A stretch of DNA of 64,000 bases from the NCBI RefSeq assembly GCF_963668165.1, contig NZ_OY764212.1, forward strand, positions 62,001-126,000. The letters are read 5' to 3'. Below the pieces are notes generated by a model. The model made no database searches and was not told the origin of the DNA. It was given only the letters and a program-made list of their open reading frames with translations. A program made the translations under genes and the position numbers. Shown piece by piece: positions 41,503 to 51,382 of this stretch. This DNA is from Marispirochaeta sp. (GTDB taxonomy: Bacteria > Spirochaetota > Spirochaetia > JC444 > Marispirochaetaceae). Within the stretch, counting starts at the first letter, position 1, and every line of letters starts with the position of its first letter.

Positions 41503-42924
41503 ATGGCCAAACAGTTTCTCGATGACGATTTCATGCTGCAGAACGATGCGGCCCGTACCTTATACCATGAGTATGCAGCGGATATGCCCATATTCGACTA
41601 TCACTGTCATTTGCCGCCGGAACAGGTTGCACAGAACAAGCAATTCAAGAACATGACTGAAATCTGGCTCTACGGTGATCATTATAAATGGCGTGCCATG
41701 CGGGCCAACGGCGTGGATGAACGTTACTGCACCGGAGATGCCCCGGACTGGGAGAAGTTCGTCGCCTGGGCGGAGACGGTACCTAAAACCATCGGGAATC
41801 CCCTGTACCACTGGACCCACATGGAGTTGAAGGATCCCTTTGGTATCAGCGGCAAGCTGCTGAATCCCCGGACCGCCGGAAGCATCTACGAGGATATCAA
41901 TAAAAAGCTCGCCTCCGGCGATGAGTTCCGGGCCCGGGGTATCATGGAGCATTTCAAGGTAAAAGCGGTCTGCACTACCGATGATCCTGCAGACAGTCTT
42001 GAGCACCATGCCTCGGTGGCAGCAGACACCAGCTTCACGGCAAAGATGTACCCCGCCTTCCGGCCGGACAAGTCCATGGCGGTGGATACCGGCGAGGCCT
42101 GGATCGAGTATCTTTCCAGGCTGGGGGCAGCTGCTTCCATGAGCATCGACTCCTTCGGGGATCTGGTCTCCGCCCTGGACAAACGGCACGAGTTCTTCCA
42201 CTCCATGGGGGGGCGCCTCTCCGACCATGCCCTGACCCTGCCGGTCTACGCTCCCGCCTCCGACGCGGAGCTGGAGGCCATCTTCAAAAAGGCGAAGACC
42301 GGCGGAGATGTAAGCCCCGAAGAGGCAGACAAATTCCGTACCGCCCTGATGCTCCACTTCGGCCGCATGAACGCCCAGCGGGGCTGGGTAATGCAGCTTC
42401 ATCTGAATTGCCTGCGGAACAACAATACCCGGCTCTTCAGAAAGCTGGGTACCGATGTGGGGCTGGATGGTATGGCTGATGGGCAGATAGCTGCTCCTCT
42501 CTGTCGCTTTCTTGATGCCCTGGATATTGAAGAGAAGCTGCCGAAAACCATACTCTACACCTTGAATCCCCGGGACAACGAACTGCTGGCCTCCATTGGC
42601 GGGAGTTTTCAGGACGGAAGCACTCCCGGAAAAATCCAGCTGGGAACCGCCTGGTGGTTCAACGATCAGAAGGACGGTATGCTGCAGCAGATGACTACCT
42701 TGTCGAACATGGGCCTTTTGAGCCGCTTCGTGGGTATGATCACCGACTCAAGGAGTTTTCTCTCTTATCCCCGGCACGACTATTTCCGGCGAATACTGTG
42801 CAACATGGTCGGTACCTGGGTAGAGGAGGGCGAAGCTCCCCGGGATATGGACCTTCTGGGCGGCATGATAGCGGATATCTGTTTTAATAATGCCCGGGAT
42901 TACTTCGGCATGGATATCGATTGA
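41503..42924 (+). CDS. uxaC: Glucuronate isomerase
   Basis: A 473-residue enzyme converting D-glucuronate to D-fructuronate and D-galacturonate to D-tagaturonate. It carries the metal-dependent amidohydrolase-like barrel motif 'MPIFDYHCHLPPEQVAQNK', later 'CTTDDPADSLEHH' and 'NPRDNELLASIGGSFQDGSTPGKIQLGTAWWFNDQKDGMLQQM', and ends 'MIADICFNNARDYFG'. ATG 41503 is chosen because AAGGAG precedes it; the longer frame overlaps the SDR gene. It is the first step of both uronate branches in this cluster. Confidence 0.96.
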   Translation: MAKQFLDDDFMLQNDAARTLYHEYAADMPIFDYHCHLPPEQVAQNKQFKNMTEIWLYGDHYKWRAMRANGVDERYCTGDAPDWEKFVAWAETVPKTIGNPLYHWTHMELKDPFGISGKLLNPRTAGSIYEDINKKLASGDEFRARGIMEHFKVKAVCTTDDPADSLEHHASVAADTSFTAKMYPAFRPDKSMAVDTGEAWIEYLSRLGAAASMSIDSFGDLVSALDKRHEFFHSMGGRLSDHALTLPVYAPASDAELEAIFKKAKTGGDVSPEEADKFRTALMLHFGRMNAQRGWVMQLHLNCLRNNNTRLFRKLGTDVGLDGMADGQIAAPLCRFLDALDIEEKLPKTILYTLNPRDNELLASIGGSFQDGSTPGKIQLGTAWWFNDQKDGMLQQMTTLSNMGLLSRFVGMITDSRSFLSYPRHDYFRRILCNMVGTWVEEGEAPRDMDLLGGMIADICFNNARDYFGMDID

Positions 42925-42952
42925 GGACAAAAGATTTTATAGGAGAAGAAAG

Positions 42953-44194
42953 ATGAAACTGGAAAAATACTCATTTGGCTGCGGTGATCGCTTTTTTCAT
43001 CAGGGAAAACCCCAGCTCGAAGCAATAATCGCCGCCAAGGATTTGGGGATCGATATTGTACCTGTCTGGAACAAAAGTTACCGCGAGCACAGCATCGTGG
43101 GAACCGATCCCATGTCTGCCCGCAAAGAGGCCGACGAGGCGGTTAAATCCCTTAACTGGAAGAACTCCTACTATGTAGATGCCGACCATATCGGTCTGGG
43201 AAACGTGGACCTCTTTATTGAAGCATCCGATTTTTATACCCTGGATGTGGCTGATTTTACCGGCAAAGCCGCCGACAAAGACTCCATTGAAGCCTTCGTA
43301 AAGAAGTACTCCTCCTACATCGGCAGCATCGAGGTTCCCGGTATCGCCAAAAAGCTTGAGATCACCGAAGCAAAGCTTAAGAGCATCGCCGGGAAGTACC
43401 TGCTGGCCGTCCAGGAAGCGGGTAAAATCTACCGTCACGTAGTCGAGAAGAAGGGAGAAGGCAACTTTGTTCCGGAGGTCTCCATGGACGAGACCGATCT
43501 GCCCCAAACCCCGGATGAGCTGCTGTTTATCCTCGCGGCAATTGCCGACGAAGGCATTCCCGCCCAGACCATTGCCCCCAAGTTTACTGGCCGCTTTAAC
43601 AAGGGTGTCGACTATGTGGGCAATGTGGAGCAGTTCAACAAGGAGTTCGATGAGGACGTCTGCGTAATAGCTTTTGCGGTTAAGGAGTTCGGTCTGCCGG
43701 ACAACCTGAAGCTCTCCATCCACTCCGGGAGTGACAAGTTCTCCATTTATCCGGGAATGCGGGCTGCCATGCGCAAGCACGACGCGGGACTGCACCTGAA
43801 GACCGCCGGAACCACCTGGCTGGAAGAGATTATCGGCCTGGCTGAGGCAGGCGGCGAAGGCCTTGAAATCGCAAAAGAGGTTTACCGCACGGGCTTAAAG
43901 AAATTCGATGAGCTCTGCGCTCCCTATGCAGCGGTCATTGACATCGACAAAACCAGACTGCCCAGTCCCGACGAGGTCGATGGCTGGTCCGGCCCCTTTT
44001 TCGCCAAAGTTCTGCGGCATGATCAGTCTGAAAAGCTCTATAATCTGCATGTGCGGCAGCTGCTGCATGTCGGGTATAAGGTCGCTTCCCAGATGGGGAG
44101 CCGCTGGACCGATGCCCTTGAACGCTACGAGGACGTTGTGGCCGACCAGGTCCGTGAAAACCTGCTGGAACGGCACATTAAACGGGTATTCTAA
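42953..44194 (+). CDS. uxaE: Tagaturonate epimerase (UxaE-type)
   Basis: A 413-residue protein beginning 'MKLEKYSFGCGDRFFHQGKPQLEAIIAAKDLGIDIVPVWNKSYREHSIVGT', with 'YVDADHIGLGNVDLF', 'APKFTGRFNKGVDYVGN' and 'LSIHSGSDKFSIYP'. These are features of the tagaturonate/fructuronate epimerase family first assigned in thermophiles. It would convert D-tagaturonate from galacturonate to D-fructuronate, letting one reductase (the SDR) serve both uronates and replacing uxaA/uxaB. GGAGAAG precedes ATG 42953. It is the last gene of the operon, with a terminator 32 bases after its stop. Confidence 0.92.
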   Translation: MKLEKYSFGCGDRFFHQGKPQLEAIIAAKDLGIDIVPVWNKSYREHSIVGTDPMSARKEADEAVKSLNWKNSYYVDADHIGLGNVDLFIEASDFYTLDVADFTGKAADKDSIEAFVKKYSSYIGSIEVPGIAKKLEITEAKLKSIAGKYLLAVQEAGKIYRHVVEKKGEGNFVPEVSMDETDLPQTPDELLFILAAIADEGIPAQTIAPKFTGRFNKGVDYVGNVEQFNKEFDEDVCVIAFAVKEFGLPDNLKLSIHSGSDKFSIYPGMRAAMRKHDAGLHLKTAGTTWLEEIIGLAEAGGEGLEIAKEVYRTGLKKFDELCAPYAAVIDIDKTRLPSPDEVDGWSGPFFAKVLRHDQSEKLYNLHVRQLLHVGYKVASQMGSRWTDALERYEDVVADQVRENLLERHIKRVF

Positions 44195-44226
44195 ACAGGG
44201 AACAAGTATTTCTACTAAAACAAAAA

Positions 44227-44266
44227 CAGGCTGCCTGAGATCCTTCTCAGACAGCCTGTTCTTTTT
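44227..44266. terminator. Bidirectional terminator between uxaE and the aldo/keto reductase gene
   Basis: Stem CAGGCTGcCTGAGA / TCTCAGaCAGCCTG (14 bp with one mismatch), loop TCCT, followed by TTCTTTTT on the plus strand and an A-rich flank on the other side for the convergent gene. Confidence 0.85.
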
Positions 44267-44276
44267 GCAGCTTTCA

Positions 44277-45419
44277 TTAGCCCAGCAGGGCATCAACCTT
44301 TTCCAGCTCCTGAATAATCGGGATCTTCTGCGGACATTTCGGTTCACACTCTCCGCAGGCCACACATTGATCGGCCCCGCTGCCTGCGAGGAACTTGCCG
44401 TACTGACCGCGTTGTTCATCGGCGTTATTGAACATGTACGCGTCGTTGTAAAACTTGAAAGAGCGTGGTATATCAACTCCGTTAGGACAGGGCATGCAGT
44501 ACTGACACGAGGTACAGGGTATCTGGATACGGCCTTTGTAGTAATTCCGTACCCGGTTAACCGTATCCATTTCATCCTGACTGAGGGATCCCGGGCGTCC
44601 CTGCGGGGCGCTCTCCAGGTTCTGTTCCACATGCTCCGGCAGGCTCATTCCGCTCAGGACCACTGTAATCCGGGGATCATTCCAGACCCAGCGAAGGGCC
44701 CATTCCGCAGGGCTGCGCCGTGTGCTGTTAGAGTTCCAGAGGGCGGAAACCTCCTCCGGGACGTTGCTGGTAAAGTATCCCCCCCGCAGTGGTTCCATAA
44801 CGACAATTCCCACTCCTCTGTCGTAGGCATAGGCGAGCCCCTCTGTTCCGGCCTGGAAATCCTCATCCAGAAGGTTGTACTGGATCTGACAGAACTCCCA
44901 TTTGTAGGCGTCAATTATCTCCTTGAACAGAGGCAGTTCATCATGAAAGGAGAAACCAATATGCTTAATTCTGCCGTCGGCCAGAGCCCGTTCCATGAAG
45001 TCGAACAGACCCAGGCTTGTAAGGTTTTGCCAGCGCTGGCTGTTGAGTGCGTGGATCAGGTAGTAATCAATATGTTTGGTGTTCAGCTTGTGCAGCTGCT
45101 CGTTCAGGAGCCGGTCCATGTCCTCATGTTTGCTGACTTCCCAGCTGGGAAGCTTGGTTGCAAGGTAGACCTTTTCCCGGTATCCCTCCGCCAGGGCTCC
45201 GGCCAGAAAATTTTCGCTCTCTCCGCCGTGATAGGGCCAGGCGGTATCGATATAGTTGACTCCCTGATCTATCGCATTGCGGATCATCTTAGTTGCCAGA
45301 GGAATGTCGATATCCTTGGGGTTATCGCTGTTCTGGGGTAGACGCATGCAGCCGAAACCGAGAATGGACAGTTTTTCTTTTCCTCCGGGGAAGGAACGGT
45401 AGAGCATTTCTTTGTTCAT
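44277..45419 (-). CDS. Aldo/keto reductase with C-terminal ferredoxin-like Fe-S region
   Basis: A 380-residue protein. The AKR barrel has 'LGFGCMRLPQN' near the N-terminus, 'GVNYIDTAWPYHGGESE' (catalytic Asp and Tyr) and 'YYLIHALNSQRW' (His). After ~275 it has two cysteine clusters, 'CTSCQYCMPCP' and 'CVACGECEPKCP', which should bind 4Fe-4S centres. This group (COG1453) is common in anaerobes; the substrate is unknown. Convergent with uxaE. Confidence 0.9.
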   Translation of the reverse strand: MNKEMLYRSFPGGKEKLSILGFGCMRLPQNSDNPKDIDIPLATKMIRNAIDQGVNYIDTAWPYHGGESENFLAGALAEGYREKVYLATKLPSWEVSKHEDMDRLLNEQLHKLNTKHIDYYLIHALNSQRWQNLTSLGLFDFMERALADGRIKHIGFSFHDELPLFKEIIDAYKWEFCQIQYNLLDEDFQAGTEGLAYAYDRGVGIVVMEPLRGGYFTSNVPEEVSALWNSNSTRRSPAEWALRWVWNDPRITVVLSGMSLPEHVEQNLESAPQGRPGSLSQDEMDTVNRVRNYYKGRIQIPCTSCQYCMPCPNGVDIPRSFKFYNDAYMFNNADEQRGQYGKFLAGSGADQCVACGECEPKCPQKIPIIQELEKVDALLG

Positions 45420-45557
45420 AATAACCTCATGTACTGAATTATCTTATAGACCTTAGGATAGCAGATATGAGAACATCCTGCAAACAAGGCATGGATGCTT
45501 TTCCATAATCTGTTTTTTTATATAGACTGAACAAAAATCTTGAAAGTGAGGAAAACA

Positions 45558-46253
45558 ATGAAGCAGATCGGTCTGATTGGAGGAATGAGCTGGGAATCTA
45601 CCAAGGAGTATTACCGTATACTCAATCAGCTGGCGGCGAAAGAGCTCGGCGGATTGCATTCCGCAGAATGTATTATCGCTTCCGTGGATTTTGGTCCAAT
45701 AGCGGAGTGGATGCACCGGGATGAATGGGAACCCATCCGGAAAGAGTTAATCAGTAAAGCCCGGTCCCTTGAACGGGCAGGGGCAGAACTTGTTCTGATA
45801 GCCACCAACACCATGCACCTCCTGGCCGATGATGTCGCCGCCGGCATCTCGGTTCCTCTACTGCATATTGCCGATGCCGCCGGTGAAGCATGCGTCAATA
45901 AGGGCCTGAAGAGAGTCGCCCTTATGGGGACAAAGTTTACAATGGAGATGGGTTTCTATACCGAAAAGCTGAAAAATACTTACGGCCTCAAGGTTGTGAT
46001 CCCGGAGAACGAGGACCGGAAAAAGATCGACGGTATTATTTTTAACGAACTCTGCGCCGGGATTTTTACCGAATCCTCCCGGGAGTATCTGATTAGAACG
46101 GCAGGCAGGCTGATTGAGCAGGGAGCAGAGGGGGTGATCCTTGGCTGTACGGAATTGCCGCTGATGGTAAAGGCCTCCGATCTGCCGGTGCCGGTACTGG
46201 ATACAATGGAGCTGCATGCAGAAAAGGCATTTTATACTGCTTTAAATGACTGA
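45558..46253 (+). CDS. Aspartate/glutamate racemase family protein (YgeA-like)
   Basis: A 231-residue PLP-independent racemase. 'MKQIGLIGGMSWESTKEYYRILN' at the N-terminus is characteristic. The first catalytic position is Thr in 'ATNTMHLLAD' and the second Cys in 'GCTELPLM', the T/C pair of L-Asp/Glu-specific members; the C/C racemases have two Cys. ATG 45558 is chosen for its homology; the TTG-initiated frame adds 6 residues. It is monocistronic with its own terminator. Confidence 0.9.
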   Translation: MKQIGLIGGMSWESTKEYYRILNQLAAKELGGLHSAECIIASVDFGPIAEWMHRDEWEPIRKELISKARSLERAGAELVLIATNTMHLLADDVAAGISVPLLHIADAAGEACVNKGLKRVALMGTKFTMEMGFYTEKLKNTYGLKVVIPENEDRKKIDGIIFNELCAGIFTESSREYLIRTAGRLIEQGAEGVILGCTELPLMVKASDLPVPVLDTMELHAEKAFYTALND

Positions 46254-46269
46254 TTACATATAAATGAAA

Positions 46270-46294
46270 AAAACCCGGCGTCGAGCCGGGTTTT
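46270..46294. terminator. Bidirectional terminator between the racemase and ferredoxin genes
   Basis: AAAACCCGGC-GTCGA-GCCGGGTTTT, 6 G-C pairs with an A run on one side and a T run on the other, lies between the two convergent stop codons. Confidence 0.88.
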
Positions 46295-46333
46295 GATACC
46301 GATTCGCCCTCATTCACGAAAGGGCAAATGCTT

Positions 46334-46507
<174 letters not shown>

Positions 46508-46610
46508 TCACCTCCAGAGATTTGGTATGACCAATACTATAGCCGGAAAGTCAGAATTTTTCAAGTCATTTTCAGCGTATCGTCACGAGTTTCCTGTGTC
46601 GACAGGGAAG

Positions 46611-46979
46611 TCAATCCTCTACGTATTCCAGACTCTCCGGATTGCGCACCCGCCGGTAAAAACAGCTGTGCCTGCCCGTATGACAGGCGGCACCGGTCTG
46701 CTCTACCAGGAGCAGAACACAGTCCTGATCACAGTCCACCCGGATTTCCCGGACCTGCTGCAGGTGTCCGGAGGTCTCCCCCTTTTTCCAGAGACTCTTC
46801 CGGCTGCGGCTGTAGTAATGGGCGTAGCCGGTGGCCAGGGTAGCTTCAAAAGCCTCCTTGTTCATGAAGGCGCACATGAGTACCTCTTTTGAACCTGCAT
46901 CCTGGGCGATCGCACTGACCAGACCGTTCCCCTTGCTGAAATCCAGGTCTATTGCTGTGGATGTTTCCCGCTGCGGCAT
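46611..46979 (-). CDS. hisI: Phosphoribosyl-AMP cyclohydrolase
   Basis: A 122-residue histidine-biosynthesis enzyme (third step). It contains '[44 protein letters not shown]', '[29 protein letters not shown]'; the zinc-binding cysteines are in DCDQDC and [10 protein letters not shown]. It is the monofunctional form, with no HisE domain. No other his genes are near. It starts 2 bp after the stop of the UDP-sugar pyrophosphorylase gene and is co-transcribed with it. Confidence 0.95.
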   Translation of the reverse strand: MPQRETSTAIDLDFSKGNGLVSAIAQDAGSKEVLMCAFMNKEAFEATLATGYAHYYSRSRKSLWKKGETSGHLQQVREIRVDCDQDCVLLLVEQTGAACHTGRHSCFYRRVRNPESLEYVED

Positions 46980-46981
46980 GA

Positions 46982-48556
46982 CTACAGTACTCCCAGGTTC
47001 CGGCCCAGAAAGCGGGCCTCTTCCTGCAGCTCTTCAAAGCCTTTGGGTATCCAGCGTTTTCCCTCCTGGCGCAATCCGTACTCCTCCAGAAAGAGTTTCT
47101 CAAGTCCTCGGTTCAGTTTTCTACCCACGGTCTGGAGGTCTTTGGCAGGATCCGGGTCGTTGGGAAACTGGGGATGCTCCAGGTTAAGTCCGTTAGCAAG
47201 AAAGTTTTCCAGCAGCAGCTTGGCGGCGATAAACCGCTCATACTTGTCCACACCAAAGATAAAGAAATTCTCCAGCATGCCGATGACTTCCCAGGTTACC
47301 TGCTCGGCCTGGGAGTAACGGCCGGCATCCTTGTCCTGGTCAGAGAAGCGGGTCGGCAGGTTACGGATAATTCCGGGTAATTCCCGGGTTAAGTAGTCCA
47401 GGTTAAAAAGACCGGTGGCACAGTTAAAAAGGATTGGTTTTCCGGCATCCTCTGCCCGGGCCACCTGGTCCTTGCTTATTGCCGGGCCAATATCTCCGCA
47501 GTTCATGCGCCCCCGGGTGTCCCGGATTAAAAGGCCTCCTTTAATATCTACCGGTGTTTTAAAGGAGAATTCGAAGCCTGCCTCCTTGCCGCTCAGCGCC
47601 ATCAATCCCACCCCGGCGGGATAGGGAAGGTTCGCCAGGTTGTCCACGTTGCCCAGGTAGGCAAAGAGCCGTCCTTCTCCGTGAAGTTCCCGATAGATAT
47701 CCTGAAGCACAGCGAAGTTCTGGCCGTGCCCGCCGGGAAGGGGCAGGGGGCTCCTGCCGTCCTTGCCGAGAAAGATTTTTTTCGGACGTCCCTGATCGGA
47801 ATGAGTGTAGGCTCCGATCAGGGGCTGGGCGCCGGAGCGGCACCGGGTCATGTCCGTGCCGAGCTTTTCAATGAGATCCTTGAGAAAGGGGCTGTTCCGG
47901 TACTCCCGGTAGGCTGCGGCCACTTCGTCATCGTTATTGACGCTGGTCATCTGGAACATGATGGGGCCCTGGGAGCTGTTGTCTCCGGAGAGCTCCCGAT
48001 AGATCAGTTCCCGGATCAGGAGTCCCCGCATCTTGAGTTCCATGTAACTTGGCCCGGCGCTGCCGTCGGGATGAATACAGGCGGGGGTTATTCCCTTTGC
48101 CCGGCCTCTGGCAAGCTCGGAGATCTCTTCAAAGGGTTCCCGGCAGAGCTCCATCAGCTTTTCATTGAAGGCGCTGTTCTTTTTTTCATCCACGTAACTG
48201 GTTGCCGACCCTCCGTTTAAGACCCCGTAGGCTGTCTTCGGATACAGCAGGTACCCCAGGGCAGTCAGGCCCCGGCGGGAGAAAACAGCCGTATCTCCCT
48301 CTGTTTGAGCAAATCGATCCAACGGCTTATTGATGCCAAGAGCCCGTAGTCTGGTTTCTGCCTCGTCTATGGCCATCTCCCAGCGGGCATCCTGCATATC
48401 GATAACATTTTTTCCGTCGATTCCCGGGATCTCTTTCATCTCGACCTTCGGCTGGTCGTCAAAGTCCCCGGCATTAAAGCGATCAAGGATTTCGAAGGTC
48501 AGTGTCGTGTCAATTCCGGCATCTCTTAAGAGTTGTGTAACGGCGGCTTTATCCAT
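46982..48556 (-). CDS. UTP-sugar-1-phosphate uridylyltransferase (eukaryote-type UDPGP family)
   Basis: A 524-residue nucleotidyltransferase. Motifs are '[16 protein letters not shown]' (GGxxTR-like UTP site), '[19 protein letters not shown]', '[12 protein letters not shown]' and '[17 protein letters not shown]'. It belongs to the UDP-glucose/UDP-HexNAc pyrophosphorylase group (PF01704), not the usual bacterial GalU; the DNLAN context cannot tell glucose from N-acetylhexosamine. Such genes are rare in bacteria but frequent in spirochaetes. Coupled upstream of hisI. Confidence 0.85.
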   Translation of the reverse strand: MDKAAVTQLLRDAGIDTTLTFEILDRFNAGDFDDQPKVEMKEIPGIDGKNVIDMQDARWEMAIDEAETRLRALGINKPLDRFAQTEGDTAVFSRRGLTALGYLLYPKTAYGVLNGGSATSYVDEKKNSAFNEKLMELCREPFEEISELARGRAKGITPACIHPDGSAGPSYMELKMRGLLIRELIYRELSGDNSSQGPIMFQMTSVNNDDEVAAAYREYRNSPFLKDLIEKLGTDMTRCRSGAQPLIGAYTHSDQGRPKKIFLGKDGRSPLPLPGGHGQNFAVLQDIYRELHGEGRLFAYLGNVDNLANLPYPAGVGLMALSGKEAGFEFSFKTPVDIKGGLLIRDTRGRMNCGDIGPAISKDQVARAEDAGKPILFNCATGLFNLDYLTRELPGIIRNLPTRFSDQDKDAGRYSQAEQVTWEVIGMLENFFIFGVDKYERFIAAKLLLENFLANGLNLEHPQFPNDPDPAKDLQTVGRKLNRGLEKLFLEEYGLRQEGKRWIPKGFEELQEEARFLGRNLGVL

Positions 48557-48642
48557 TCCTTGCTCCTTGCTACAGGTCCTGTCCTATTGTAAACCGGAGA
48601 GACAAGAACTGTCATCCGGAATCAGCCCGAATCAAGTCCTGA

Positions 48643-49470
48643 TCAACAGAGACCGGAGAAGATTTTCTCTATAATAGAGAGGGCTATACTCCCTTTCAGG
48701 GGCAGCTGGGGGTGATCATCAGGGCCGAACCAGCCGGCATCGCTGATCTCGATTCCGTCAGGACTGATTTCTCCCGAGCTCCATTCGGCAGTAAAGCCCA
48801 GCATTAAAGAGTCGGGAAAGGGCCATGGCTGGGATGAGACGTAGGAGATATTTGTAACTTCGATACCCACCTCTTCGGATATCTCCCGTGCCACCGCCTC
48901 TTCCAGGCTTTCTCCGGGTTCAACAAAGCCGGCTATCAGGCTGTACACCGGGGCTGCAAAATTCTTGTTATGGGCAAGAAGGATCCTGTCGTCCTTTTTG
49001 ACCGCGGTTATCACCGCCGGGGATATCCGTGGAAAGGTTACAAGGCCGCAGTCCGGACAGACCCGGGCCTTTTCCCGGTGATGAAAGGTGTTTTCCCTGC
49101 CGCAGCGTCCGCAGAAGCGGGAGTTCGCCACCCACTGTACCAGATGGTATCCCAGCATGGCGGCTCGCAGAAGATCCGGATTCAGGTGTCCCAGGACCGG
49201 CCGAAAGGGTATTGAGAGCAGGCTGTCCGGAGGAGTCTCTCGATCCATGATGAACAGGGGCCGTTCGCGGTAGATTCCCAGGCGTATCATTCCTTCAGCA
49301 AGATAGCCTGGAGGCAGATCGTCCAGGGGAACCAGGGGCGTCCCGCCGGCCAGGGCGGCTTCGGAATCGTCTTTGGCGCTGTAACAGAAGTTTCGCTTGC
49401 TGACAATCATTGTCCAGCCCTCCGCCGGAATATCTTCGGCGTCGGTCCATCTCCAGTCGGGAATAAACAT
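48643..49470 (-). CDS. nudC: NADH pyrophosphatase
   Basis: A 275-residue Nudix hydrolase, NudC type. The zinc ribbon is 'RFCGRCGRENTFHHREKARVCPDCG', the Nudix box 'GFVEPGESLEEAVAREISEEVGIEVTN', and the diagnostic motif 'SQPWPFPDSLM' follows. It hydrolyses NAD(H) and may remove NAD caps from RNA. It is co-directional with glk; its start lies 14 bp after the glk stop. Confidence 0.95.
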   Translation of the reverse strand: MFIPDWRWTDAEDIPAEGWTMIVSKRNFCYSAKDDSEAALAGGTPLVPLDDLPPGYLAEGMIRLGIYRERPLFIMDRETPPDSLLSIPFRPVLGHLNPDLLRAAMLGYHLVQWVANSRFCGRCGRENTFHHREKARVCPDCGLVTFPRISPAVITAVKKDDRILLAHNKNFAAPVYSLIAGFVEPGESLEEAVAREISEEVGIEVTNISYVSSQPWPFPDSLMLGFTAEWSSGEISPDGIEISDAGWFGPDDHPQLPLKGSIALSIIEKIFSGLC

Positions 49471-49484
49471 GGAAAACTCCTTAA

Positions 49485-50531
49485 TCAGTCTAAAAGCAGC
49501 GTCGCGGCATGGGCGGCACCCAGCAGGGAGACACTGTATTCCTTGATAAGGAAAACCGGAACCCGCTGCTGCAGGGTCCGCATTTTCAGGTTGTAGTTGC
49601 TCTCAAAGTAGCGCATGAAACGTTGTTCATGCAGCAGAAAGTCAATATTCTTCTGGGCGATACCACCGGCCAGAAAGAGCCCAGCTTCCGGAAGAAAATT
49701 GAGGGCAGTGTTGCCGGCAAACTTGCCGTATATCCGGGTAAAGAGTTCCATCACACGGCTGCATACCGGATTTGTGCAGCCGTGCAGCGATATAAGGGCG
49801 GGGCGTTCGGTTTCCGGCAGGGAATCAATCTCCTGCAGAATATCGTCTCCCGGGCCCGCCATGGTATCCCGTACGTACGCGTAGATGTTGGCGATGCCCC
49901 GGCCGGAAAGGACGCACTCGGTTCCCGGCCAGCTGTCGTAGCGGGTCTTGAGAAAGTTCCCCAGCCTCTGGGTTTCCCTGTCGAAGGCCGGAAAATCGGT
50001 ATGTCCCCCTTCGGAGGGGAAGGCGACATAGCGGCCTTCTACCCTGCTGAGGACCCCGACTCCCAGGCCTGTGCCGGCGCCGATTATGGCATAGATGCCC
50101 CCCCGGGGCTCGGGCACGGAACCATCGGGATGGGGAAGAGGAAGTATCTCCTTGGGGTTATTTACATCAAGCAGGGGCAGGGAGTAACTGAGGGCCATGA
50201 AATCGTTGATGATCACTGTAGGAATACCCATGTCCTGCTGCAGTTTGTCCCCGTCGATCACCCAGGAAAGGTTTGTCGGCTGGCAGCGGTTCTGCTCTAC
50301 AATACCGGCGGCGCTTATGCAGCAGTACCGCGGCGGTGCAGGAAGATCAAACTCAGCCAGTACCTCTTTTACAACCTGAACAAAGTCGGTAACGCTTTTT
50401 GAATCCCGGCTGGATTTAGCTGTAATGGAGAAAGCGCCTCCGTGTTTAATCACCGCAGCCAGATTGGTATTTGTCCCGCCGATATCCCCTGCCAGAATGA
50501 TTGTATCGCCGGAATGCAGTTTCACGCTCAT
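49485..50531 (-). CDS. glk: Glucokinase, bacterial ROK-independent (Glk) family
   Basis: A 348-residue hexokinase-like enzyme. ATP motif 'ILAGDIGGTNTNLAAV', then 'INDFMALSYSLP' (catalytic Asp), 'GAGTGLGVGVL', and 'SEGGHTDFPAFD' with the His-Thr substrate loop. It phosphorylates glucose to glucose 6-phosphate in the cytoplasm. ATG 50531 lies 10 bases after AGGAG; the long open frame upstream to 51401 is antisense to the HAD gene and rejected. Confidence 0.9.
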   Translation of the reverse strand: MSVKLHSGDTIILAGDIGGTNTNLAAVIKHGGAFSITAKSSRDSKSVTDFVQVVKEVLAEFDLPAPPRYCCISAAGIVEQNRCQPTNLSWVIDGDKLQQDMGIPTVIINDFMALSYSLPLLDVNNPKEILPLPHPDGSVPEPRGGIYAIIGAGTGLGVGVLSRVEGRYVAFPSEGGHTDFPAFDRETQRLGNFLKTRYDSWPGTECVLSGRGIANIYAYVRDTMAGPGDDILQEIDSLPETERPALISLHGCTNPVCSRVMELFTRIYGKFAGNTALNFLPEAGLFLAGGIAQKNIDFLLHEQRFMRYFESNYNLKMRTLQQRVPVFLIKEYSVSLLGAAHAATLLLD

Positions 50532-50603
50532 TGCAAAAGAGCTCCTTTTATCGTGGTAAAAAATGGACACGTGCGGGTGCTGGAATGCCCGGGCTTCTCC
50601 TCT

Positions 50604-50609
50604 TATAAT
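50604..50609 (+). promoter_or_regulatory. TATAAT box 6 bp before the HAD gene start
   Basis: TATAAT at 50604-50609 is followed by ACGGCC and ATG 50616. A start at the usual +7 would coincide with the A of ATG, which would give a leaderless transcript. The -35 box (TGGAAT, 50581-50586) is weak. Confidence 0.5.
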
Positions 50610-50615
50610 ACGGCC

Positions 50616-51362
50616 ATGAAGAATTTGCAAGCTAAGGCACGTACCCTGGCCTTTATCGATTTTGATGGTGTTTTCTGTGATTCCCTGACTGAATGTTTCG
50701 TAAGTTCCTGGATTGCATACCATAGATTTTTCAGGGAGGATAATCCCGGAACGGTCTCCCTGGCCGACCGCATGCTCTATGACGTCTACCGGCCTTTTAT
50801 TCGCCGGGGAGGGGACTATGTAATTCTGCAGCATTGTATAAGCGAAGGCATAAGCCTTGAAAAACAGGAGGATTTCGACTGTCTGGAAGCCGAGCTGGGG
50901 GAGACCGCGGATATGTTCCATGATCTCTTTTATCAGGCCCGGCGGGAGCTTCTGGCGGCGGACAAGGACTTCTGGATCTCTATTAATCACGTATTCCCCG
51001 GCCTTACAGAAGCCGCCAAGAGCTGGGCGGATTCCACGAACTGTTATGTACTCTCCACAAAAGAGGCTCCGTTTATCCGGCAGATACTCTTTAACAAGGA
51101 TATCGACTGGCCTCTGGAGCGCATAATCTGTTCCGGGAAACGGCGCAAGATCGATATAATCAAGGAGGTCCTGGCGGAGACCGGAGCTGACGGCGGTCTG
51201 CTTTTTGAGGACCAGGTTGACCATCTGTACCGGATCGATGATTCCCGGGTACGGGGTTTTCTTGCCTCCTGGGGCTATGTAAAACCCGATTGGCTGCATC
51301 AGAAGGATTTTCCGGTGATCGATCAGGCGGAGATGGTGCGACTGGTAAATGAAGTTATGTAA
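50616..51362 (+). CDS. HAD-superfamily hydrolase-like protein
   Basis: A 248-residue protein. Motif I 'TLAFIDFDGVFCDSLTECF' (DxDG), cap ~40-140, motif II 'YVLSTKE', K in 'GKRRKIDIIKEVL', motif IV 'LLFEDQVDHLYR'. It has HAD folding but the substrate is unknown. It has no Shine-Dalgarno and may be leaderless. Antisense to the upstream part of the glk open frame. It ends 115 bp before the IS110 transposase. Confidence 0.82.
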   Translation: MKNLQAKARTLAFIDFDGVFCDSLTECFVSSWIAYHRFFREDNPGTVSLADRMLYDVYRPFIRRGGDYVILQHCISEGISLEKQEDFDCLEAELGETADMFHDLFYQARRELLAADKDFWISINHVFPGLTEAAKSWADSTNCYVLSTKEAPFIRQILFNKDIDWPLERIICSGKRRKIDIIKEVLAETGADGGLLFEDQVDHLYRIDDSRVRGFLASWGYVKPDWLHQKDFPVIDQAEMVRLVNEVM

Positions 51363-51382
51363 TCTTATCTTAGACAATATGA

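Noticed and set aside
43908..45341. 477-codon plus-strand open frame opposite the aldo/keto reductase
   Set aside because: It runs through the real uxaE terminator and opposite a gene with catalytic and Fe-S motifs. No similarity seen.
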